Assembly: GCA_046347475.1 (NCBI GenBank)
Contig: JAXMGD010000007.1
Location: 1 to 64,000, forward strand
Source of the DNA: CAMCXE01 sp046347475
GTDB lineage: Bacteria; Pseudomonadota; Gammaproteobacteria; Pseudomonadales; Cellvibrionaceae
Length of the DNA: 64,000 nt
Reading direction: 5' to 3'
Below the pieces are notes generated by a model, which saw nothing but the letters and a program-made list of their open reading frames with translations, did no database searches and was not told where the DNA came from. A program made the position numbers and the translations under genes. Positions 58,016-64,000 of this stretch are shown here, piece by piece. Position 1 is the first letter of the stretch. Each line of letters opens with the position of its first letter.

Positions 58016-59230
58016 GTGGTTTATAACGTGCTCATAGTCGATGATTCGAATTTTTTTCAAGTTCGCTTGAAGGAAATTATTAATGAGCATCCGGAATTAA
58101 AAGTAGTGGGTATAGCGGCCAACGGCCGGGAAGCGGTGGATATGGCCCGGGAATTAAAACCGGACATTATTTCGATGGATTATGAAATGCCCTATATGGA
58201 TGGGGTGTCGGCCATTAAATTAATTTTAAGTGAGCGCCCTGTACCCATCGTGATGTTTTCATCCCTCACCTATGAAGGCGCGAGGACAACGCTGGACGCC
58301 CTCGCCGCGGGGGCGGTGGATTTTATTCCGAAAAACTTCGCTGAAGTTTCGCGCAATTCTGCTGAGCTAAAACGCAAGCTGCATGAAACCCTTTTAACCT
58401 TTGCAAAAAAATCCAATGTGCGTGTGCCACCTCCGGCCACACCCACCCCTAGCACTGCAGACTCTAGCCGCTCAGCACCCATCACCAGGCAACCGGCGCC
58501 AGAGGGTTCCCCTCGGCCCACTGCATCCGCGCCTGCGGCAAGCGGCGGTGTTGCATCGGCAGCATTTAACTCAGTTGCGCCTAGGCCTGTAGATAAGCCT
58601 GCAGATTTTAAACCGGCTGAAACCCGGCCAGTGGAACCGAGGCCCACAGCAAAGCCCCTGCGTGGGCGTATTCGTTTATTGGTGATTGGGTCGTCTACGG
58701 GGGGGCCCATGGCCCTAACGGAAGTGCTTATGCAGTTGAGTGCTGGCTTCTCTGTGCCGATTGTGGTGGTGCAACACATGCCGCCGAACTTTACTAAGGC
58801 GTTGGCCGAGCGCTTGGACCGGCAGTGCCAGGTGCGGGTTAAAGAGGCCGCCACCGGCGACCAACTGGTTCCTGGCCATGTTTATATAGCGCCCGGCGGG
58901 CACCAACTTATTTTTGAGCGCGGCCGAGGGGCGATTAAAATTCTGCCTGGCGACGAGCGAATGAATTACAAACCTTCCGTGGATATCACCTTTGCTTCGG
59001 CGGCCAATGAGTTTGGTGGCGCGGTCTTGGGGGTGGTGCTCACCGGCATGGGAGCCGATGGCTGCGAGGGAGCTCGGTTACTTAAAGACAGGGCGGCCAC
59101 CATTTGGGGGCAAGATGAGGCCAGTTGTGTGGTCTATGGCATGCCCAAGGCCGTGGCGAATGCGGGGCTGACGGATGAGGTTTTATCGCTGGCCCACATC
59201 GCCCGCAAACTGAGCCAAGAGTTGGGCTAA
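58016..59230 (+). CDS. cheB: Protein-glutamate methylesterase/glutamine deamidase CheB
   Basis: CheB demethylates chemoreceptors for adaptation. The receiver domain has the acidic pair in LIVDDS and Asp55 (SMDYEMPYMDG). A Pro/Ala linker (about residues 140-215) leads to the methylesterase domain, with Ser in IGSSTGGPMALTE, His in VVVQHMPPNF and Asp in LTGMGADG. GTG 58016 is chosen: GAGGAG at 58005-58010 lies 5 nt upstream, whereas the earlier GTG overlaps it. The length is 404 aa. It is the fourth gene of the che cluster, but separated from cheA by 440 nt. Confidence 0.94.
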   Translation: MVYNVLIVDDSNFFQVRLKEIINEHPELKVVGIAANGREAVDMARELKPDIISMDYEMPYMDGVSAIKLILSERPVPIVMFSSLTYEGARTTLDALAAGAVDFIPKNFAEVSRNSAELKRKLHETLLTFAKKSNVRVPPPATPTPSTADSSRSAPITRQPAPEGSPRPTASAPAASGGVASAAFNSVAPRPVDKPADFKPAETRPVEPRPTAKPLRGRIRLLVIGSSTGGPMALTEVLMQLSAGFSVPIVVVQHMPPNFTKALAERLDRQCQVRVKEAATGDQLVPGHVYIAPGGHQLIFERGRGAIKILPGDERMNYKPSVDITFASAANEFGGAVLGVVLTGMGADGCEGARLLKDRAATIWGQDEASCVVYGMPKAVANAGLTDEVLSLAHIARKLSQELG

Positions 59231-59381
59231 CTGATTTTTACCTGGCGGGTGGCGTGATTGTATTGATCGCGGTAGGTACGTTCGTCCCCACCAGCACATC
59301 CATCCATAGGTGAATGAGGCAAGAACTAAGCGCTTGTTAAGCGCATTAGGAGTTCAGGCGCAGTGGATTCAAATTCAAGCC

Positions 59382-59849
59382 TTATTTGGCTTTGGCACAA
59401 CTGCCTTTGAGCACGTCCTGAGTCTTTTGAATTTCGTCTTTGATCTGATTTTCATCCAGATACGAGAACTTTCCGTCGCTACCCACTAAGCGGATACGCT
59501 GCCCAGACTGCAGCGCTTTTAAACGGTCTTGGGCGATTTTGCAGTTTTCATCGTTATTGGCTGGGGCCGGAGTGGCGCTTGGGGCAGCGGGTGCCGCGTC
59601 GGTTGCGGCGGGTGTTTCAGAATCCGCACCCGCTTCAGCGGTTTTCGACGAGGTGCCCATTTTCTTCGCATCCATACCTGTTACAGGCTTTTCGGAGAAA
59701 TGAGTAACGCCCTTATCATCCACCCATTTGTAATACTGCCCCGCGTTGCAAAGGCTGGTTGCAAGGGCGAAAGCGCCCACCAGCGCCGCTAGCGCACTCG
59801 CTTTGCCTGAGCAGATACCAAAATGGGTGCGCCGTTGAAAAGCCGCCAT
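59382..59849 (-). CDS. DUF4124 domain-containing exported protein
   Basis: A 155-aa exported protein. The N-terminal signal segment ALAALVGAFALATSLCNA is followed by the DUF4124 motif GQYYKWVDDKGVTHFSEKPV. Then come an Ala/Pro/Thr-rich linker and a helical C-terminus with two cysteines (ENCKIAQDRLKALQ and KGSCAKAK) that could form a disulfide. GAGG lies 7 nt before the ATG. DUF4124 proteins are common envelope proteins of unknown role. It is convergent with cheB. Confidence 0.85.
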   Translation of the reverse strand: MAAFQRRTHFGICSGKASALAALVGAFALATSLCNAGQYYKWVDDKGVTHFSEKPVTGMDAKKMGTSSKTAEAGADSETPAATDAAPAAPSATPAPANNDENCKIAQDRLKALQSGQRIRLVGSDGKFSYLDENQIKDEIQKTQDVLKGSCAKAK

Positions 59850-59933
59850 ATGTTGCCTCGTGTGATATAAGCCTTTGCCTAAGTGTAGCCGCCCTTTAGC
59901 TAAAACACCTTGTTGTACTGCACAGCTCGCAGG

Positions 59934-60473
59934 CTAGCGTAACAGGGATAAAAATTCGGTGCGGGTAGCGCTATTGCTACGGAAATTGCCCAGCATAGCG
60001 GAGGTTTTCATTACCGAATTTTGCTTTTCCACCCCGCGCATCATCATACACAGATGTTTCGCTTCGATGATCACACCCACGCCCACCGCGCCGGTTACTT
60101 CCTGAATTGTCGTGGCAATTTCATGGGTGAGCTGTTCTTGAATCTGCAAGCGCCGAGCAAACATGTCCACGATTCGCGCCACTTTAGACAAGCCCAGCAC
60201 CTTGCCAGCCGGTATATAACCCACGTGTGCCTTGCCGATAAACGGCAAGAGGTGGTGCTCGCACATGGAGAATAGCTCTATGTCCTTCACTATGATCATT
60301 TCACTGGCATCTGAAGGGAATAGCGCGCCGTTTACCACTTCTTCGAGGGATTGGTTGTAGCCTTTGGTGAGGGTGGCAAAGGCTTTGGCCGCTCGTAAGG
60401 GCGTGTCTTTCAGGCCGGGCCGGTTTATGTCCTCGCCAACCTGAGTAATGATCTGGGCAAATAAATCGTGCAT
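59934..60473 (-). CDS. folE: GTP cyclohydrolase I
   Basis: FolE converts GTP to dihydroneopterin triphosphate, the first step of folate and pterin synthesis. The 179-aa enzyme shows the zinc ligands and catalytic residues in ELFSMCEHHLLPFIGKAHVGYIP-type sequence. GLSKVARIVDMFARRLQIQEQLT and VIIEAKHLCMMMRGVEKQ follow, with the second zinc cysteine. ATG 60473 fits the family start (MHDLFAQIITQVGED), with GGAT 7 nt upstream. An in-frame start 6 codons earlier is possible. Confidence 0.95.
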   Translation of the reverse strand: MHDLFAQIITQVGEDINRPGLKDTPLRAAKAFATLTKGYNQSLEEVVNGALFPSDASEMIIVKDIELFSMCEHHLLPFIGKAHVGYIPAGKVLGLSKVARIVDMFARRLQIQEQLTHEIATTIQEVTGAVGVGVIIEAKHLCMMMRGVEKQNSVMKTSAMLGNFRSNSATRTEFLSLLR

Positions 60474-61120
60474 AACACCTATCCAACACAATGAACCGAA
60501 ATTAGGGCGGCTACCCTAAGCCAAACGCCGCCGCTTGAAAAGTCTTAAGGGCTCAGGCTTTCGCGGCCTCAGCGCTAAAAGCCTTTGTTGCGCCCTGCTT
60601 TTTGTCGCAAGGGTTTTCCTAAACAGCAGGCGCCGTGCCTTGGTCCAATGTTTAGGCGAATCCCGCTAATTAGAGCCCTGGCATGCTCGCTCAGGAGTTG
60701 ACTGCAGACTTTAGGTTAAGTCGGTGCATGCGGTTTACTTAAGATGCAGACTGCCTCTAGCATCGCCCTTTGATTGGGCGCTTGGTCAGGAGCTAATCAT
60801 TCCGCCCAAAAGTGTTATTCATCTAGTGGTTTAAACCGTTGGATGCGCAGTGTCAGTAAGGCGATAGAGCCACCCTCACTCGCTTGAGCCTTGCCAGGAC
60901 AAAATGGCTCGGGACTATCTATTTTATTGCCGGGTTAATAGGTGAATAGTCCACAGCATATAGTTGTCGAGTTAATAACAATAAACGTTCCAGGGGCTGG
61001 CAAAATGAGCAAAATTTACCTACGCTTCTAAAGACCTAGGTTTTTATAGTTTATACACCCTAAAAATACTATTTTGGCTAATCTGCGGAAGGCTTACACA
61101 AGCTACCACTGGGAGGAATT
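60474..61120. other. Intergenic region between folE and cysB
   Basis: About 647 nt between divergent genes without a supported reading frame. A small hairpin, CGCCC-TTTGATT-GGGCG, is at about 60765-60781. The AT-rich stretch at 61020-61100 probably carries the cysB promoter. GGGAGG about 8-10 nt before the cysB ATG is its ribosome site. No tRNA or known RNA family was recognised. Confidence 0.45.
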
Positions 61121-62095
61121 ATGAAGTTGCAGCAGTTGCGTTATATCTGGGAAGTGGCGCATCACGACCTTAATGTATCGGCTACAGCGCAAAGTCTCTA
61201 CACATCACAACCGGGCATTAGTAAACAGATTCGGTTGTTGGAAGATGAATTGGGCGTAGAAATATTCTCCCGCAGCGGTAAGCACCTAACGCGCATAACC
61301 CCAGCCGGGCAGGCGATTCTGCGCACCGCAGGGGAGATACTGCGGAAAGTAGAAAGTATTAAACAGGTGGCGCAGGAGTTCAGCAATGAGCGCAAAGGCA
61401 GTTTGTCACTGGCCACCACTCACACCCAAGCTCGTTATGCCTTGCCGAAGGTTATTTCAACCTTTATTGAGCGTTACCCTGAAGTTAGCTTGCATATGCA
61501 CGAAGGCACGCCCATTCAGATTTCTGAAATGGCCGCTGAGGGTAGTGTGGATTTTGCCATTGCCACTGAAGCGATGGAATTGTTCAGCGACCTCATCATG
61601 TTGCCTTGCTATACCTGGAACCGCTGTTTATTGGTGCCCAAAAATCACCCCTTGTGTCAGGTGAGTAAAATCACTTTAGAAGACCTAGCTAAACATCCCT
61701 TAGTGACTTATGTGTTTGGTTTTACCGGCCGCTCGCGCTTAGATGAAGCGTTCATGGAACACGGCCTCGCCCCAAAGGTAGTATTTACAGCCTCGGATGC
61801 AGACGTGATCAAAACCTATGTGCGTTTGGGTTTGGGCGTCGGCATTGTGGCCAAAATGGCCTACGAGCCTGAAACGGATACTGATTTGGTGGCGATTGAT
61901 GCCAGCCATTTATTCCGCGCCAGTACAACCAAAATTGGCTTTAGACGCGGCACCTTTATTCGTGGTTTTATGTTCGAATTTATCGAACTATTTGCTCCGC
62001 ACTTAACTAAAGATGTGGTTAATGAGGCCTTTAATCGCCATTCAAAAATTGAAATCGATGAGTTGTTTGTTAATGTGAAGTTGCCGCATTATTGA
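61121..62095 (+). CDS. cysB: LysR-family transcriptional regulator CysB
   Basis: CysB activates sulfate assimilation and cysteine biosynthesis genes, with N-acetylserine as inducer. The winged helix-turn-helix (MKLQQLRYIWEVAHHDLNVSATAQSLYTSQPGISKQI) is the CysB/Cbl-type variant. The effector domain carries ATTHTQARYALPKVI, HEGTPIQISEMA, FVFGFTGRSRLDEAF-like (here YVFGFTGRSRLDEAF) and VGIVAKMAY. The length of 324 aa is exactly as in E. coli CysB. It is followed by a terminator. No cys structural gene is in view. Confidence 0.95.
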   Translation: MKLQQLRYIWEVAHHDLNVSATAQSLYTSQPGISKQIRLLEDELGVEIFSRSGKHLTRITPAGQAILRTAGEILRKVESIKQVAQEFSNERKGSLSLATTHTQARYALPKVISTFIERYPEVSLHMHEGTPIQISEMAAEGSVDFAIATEAMELFSDLIMLPCYTWNRCLLVPKNHPLCQVSKITLEDLAKHPLVTYVFGFTGRSRLDEAFMEHGLAPKVVFTASDADVIKTYVRLGLGVGIVAKMAYEPETDTDLVAIDASHLFRASTTKIGFRRGTFIRGFMFEFIELFAPHLTKDVVNEAFNRHSKIEIDELFVNVKLPHY

Positions 62096-62148
62096 TTGCA
62101 GTGAGCCGTGGTCGGGTTCACCGTTGCGCCAAATATATTCTTGTTATA

Positions 62149-62175
62149 ACGGAGCTGATCTCGGCTCCGTTTTTT
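62149..62175 (+). terminator. cysB terminator
   Basis: ACGGAGC, an 8-nt loop, GCTCCGT and a run of six T form a good intrinsic terminator about 55 nt after the cysB stop. Confidence 0.88.
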
Positions 62176-62292
62176 GTAACTCTAAGGATCTTATTTGCCT
62201 TTCATGTGATTAATAGATGGATAACATTTTCTGCGCATTTGTGTAAATGGAGACTGTTGCTTCCTCAGCTATATGCAATATTGTAATTCTGA

Positions 62293-64000
62293 CTATCTGG
62301 CAAGGAATATCGTCTCGCCGGTCACTTGATCAAACAACATAAGGGCTGCATTCGTCGTATCGACTAAGAATAGCCTTTTGTTTTCGCTGTCGATTAAAAT
62401 TCCACCCACCTGATTTATGGGGTTAGCCCCTGTCGAGGGCAAATTGACTCGAGTGATGCGCTTTCCATCAGGCTGTACCGCCACGAGTGTTTGGCGTGCT
62501 GAGTCAAATGTGATTAATTCATTGTTTTGTATAAATAGCATTTTAGGGATTAATAACAGCGTAGAGGCGTCCGTCAAATTGCTGCTCATGACCTCTACAG
62601 TTTTCGTAACTGGGTTTGTGCGGTAAATGCTAGAGCTGGATAAAACAGAGAAGTAAACATTCCCAGTGATTTTGTCGAAGCTAAGGCCACCCTGCGGATT
62701 TTCCGTCGAAGGGCTGCCATTGGGGTACTGAACTGGGACGATTTCGCTTCTAACGCCGGATTTTAGGTCAATTTGTACCAGACTATTTTGCCTATAAACC
62801 GAATTATCAATTCGTCTGACGGAATTTAGCGTGTAGGCTTTTTGGTTGTTTATATCCAGCGCGATTTGACTCGGGTTGAACAGAGGTACATTCTGATCTG
62901 TGCTGTCATCTGAAATAATAGAGTGTAAACCATCATTTAGGTTGCAGGCGTCTACCCGAAACGTTACGGTCAATGCATCCGTTGATACGTGAATGTGTTT
63001 CAGTATGGTAATGACGCGTTGATTAGGTTCGTCTAAGGCACTATTGATTGGCAGTACGGCATCTATGCTTGGGTCAGTAACTCCGAATTTGCATAATACA
63101 GAGGTGGAACCCGTTTTAATATTATACGCATTAATCGTACCCTCTGACTGGTTGTTGATGAGGATTCGTTCGCGAGGCTTATCCCACATTAATGAGTTCG
63201 ATAATAAATAATTTAACGATGTGTCGGTGTTTATAGGTCCGTTGGATGCGACTGGGGTGCGAGAGAATTTGTTTTGTGGATCAATTTTAAAAGCGGCTTT
63301 GAGTGCGCCATCTAGTACGTAGAGTACTTTGTTTGTTTCATCATTCTCCATGCGCGTAATGAATCGTAAGTTATATTTATCATCCGTTGAAGTGTTGTTG
63401 AACCATTCCGAGCGCTCGCCAGTTGCAAGGTCGATTTTCAATATGCGTTTTGGGCTTGCAACTAAATCATTGTAAAAGGCAAAGCCATTATCAATGTAGA
63501 AGTCACCTTGTTGCAGGATCTTATATTTATAGCTGCTATCTGTTTGAACATTTTTCCCTGAAAGCGGTGTGCGTATTCCCGTTGATGGATCGATAGCTAC
63601 TAACCCGAACCACTTTGCAATCGGTGTATTGTTGCTGTCATTTTCTGAGCCGAATTGACTCTCTGTTATTAGTCGCTTTGATTTGTTGTCGAATCGTAAG
63701 TTTACGCTGCCGGTAAAAGGCTCCTCTTTGATCAACTTGTTGTCGCTGACGAGGGAAAATGTGGGTGAATCAATATCAAGTGAGTACTTCAAAATTGCAT
63801 AGTCAAAATTCAGTTTTCCCTGAGTGCTGTTCAAAAAGCCAGCTTTTTCATCTAAGACATATAGAGTTTGTGATTCCTGATCTATAGCTAGTGATACAGG
63901 CTTTCTAAGTGAGACGGAAGGTTTGGAAATGTCGATTAAAACAGCGCCGTCCGCAAAAAGCGACTGGGTTCCTTTTTGCGTATCGACCGAAATTATTTCG
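62293..64000 (-). CDS. Propeller-like repeat protein, 5' end beyond the window
   Basis: The minus-strand frame is open from the right edge to a stop at 62293, so at least 569 residues are present and the N-terminus is missing. The sequence consists of recurring blocks such as ALDINNQKAYTLN, GGLSFDKITGNVYFS and GGILIDSENKRLFLVD, each followed by a substrate-like T/S-G turn. This is the pattern of NHL/YVTN-type beta-propeller blades. It has low GC and many Asn and Ser residues, typical of surface or secreted proteins. The specific function is unknown. A TTG at 63834 is internal, because the frame continues upstream with similar repeats. Confidence 0.75.
   Translation of the reverse strand, partial: EIISVDTQKGTQSLFADGAVLIDISKPSVSLRKPVSLAIDQESQTLYVLDEKAGFLNSTQGKLNFDYAILKYSLDIDSPTFSLVSDNKLIKEEPFTGSVNLRFDNKSKRLITESQFGSENDSNNTPIAKWFGLVAIDPSTGIRTPLSGKNVQTDSSYKYKILQQGDFYIDNGFAFYNDLVASPKRILKIDLATGERSEWFNNTSTDDKYNLRFITRMENDETNKVLYVLDGALKAAFKIDPQNKFSRTPVASNGPINTDTSLNYLLSNSLMWDKPRERILINNQSEGTINAYNIKTGSTSVLCKFGVTDPSIDAVLPINSALDEPNQRVITILKHIHVSTDALTVTFRVDACNLNDGLHSIISDDSTDQNVPLFNPSQIALDINNQKAYTLNSVRRIDNSVYRQNSLVQIDLKSGVRSEIVPVQYPNGSPSTENPQGGLSFDKITGNVYFSVLSSSSIYRTNPVTKTVEVMSSNLTDASTLLLIPKMLFIQNNELITFDSARQTLVAVQPDGKRITRVNLPSTGANPINQVGGILIDSENKRLFLVDTTNAALMLFDQVTGETIFLAR

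Overview
The window is a 64 kb stretch of a gammaproteobacterial chromosome. Gene order (dnaE-accA, fimL-nudC, bamD/rluD/pgeF, nadC near a DUF1631 gene, cheY-cheZ-cheA-cheB) resembles Pseudomonadales/Cellvibrionales. The MSHA-type pilus locus and moderate GC make a Cellvibrionaceae-like marine or soil bacterium most likely. That placement is inference from gene content and order; no database was searched.

Layout. 1-1.1 kb: 3' end of a 23S rRNA gene, 5S rRNA and rrn terminator. 1.3-10 kb: dnaE, accA, the pilus/chemotaxis scaffold fimL coupled to nudC, and sohB. 10-14.2 kb: bamD divergent from rluD-pgeF, a membrane protein and an exported protein. 14.4-17.1 kb: clpB behind a heat-shock-like promoter, interrupted by several frameshifts in its middle. 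17.5-30 kb: ilvI-ilvH, xthA, prc, an EVE-domain gene, small hypothetical genes, dusC, pyk, a response regulator, bolA and trmL. 30.1-40.4 kb: an MSHA-type biogenesis operon (mshI, a pilN-like gene, J, K, L, M, N, E, G) with no pilin genes in view. It is decorated with two hairpin elements and a possible 55-codon gene translationally coupled between mshE and mshG. 40.5-44.6 kb: nadC, a retropepsin-like protease and a DUF1631 protein. 44.7-50.2 kb: an accessory patch with an S9-family peptidase between IS5-type relics (one fragment, then two full-length but inactivated elements). 50.4-53.6 kb: two hypotheticals and pilU. 53.9-59.2 kb: the chemotaxis operon cheY-cheZ-cheA-cheB. 59.4-64 kb: a DUF4124 protein, folE, cysB and an open-ended propeller-like protein.

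Functional theme. Surface motility and attachment genes recur: fimL, the msh locus whose MshE carries c-di-GMP-type MshEN motifs, pilU, and flagellar-type che genes. Housekeeping genes fill the rest.

Most notable structural result: a 138-bp element exactly at the mshG stop codon has perfect 16-bp inverted repeats and a CTAA target duplication. Its ends match those of the dead IS5-type element at 48.9-50.2 kb, which is flanked by CTAG. It therefore looks like a non-autonomous derivative (MITE) of that IS family. Other candidates for novelty are a 65-aa orphan small protein behind an array of GTTAC/GTAAC half-sites, and the 55-codon gene inside the msh operon.
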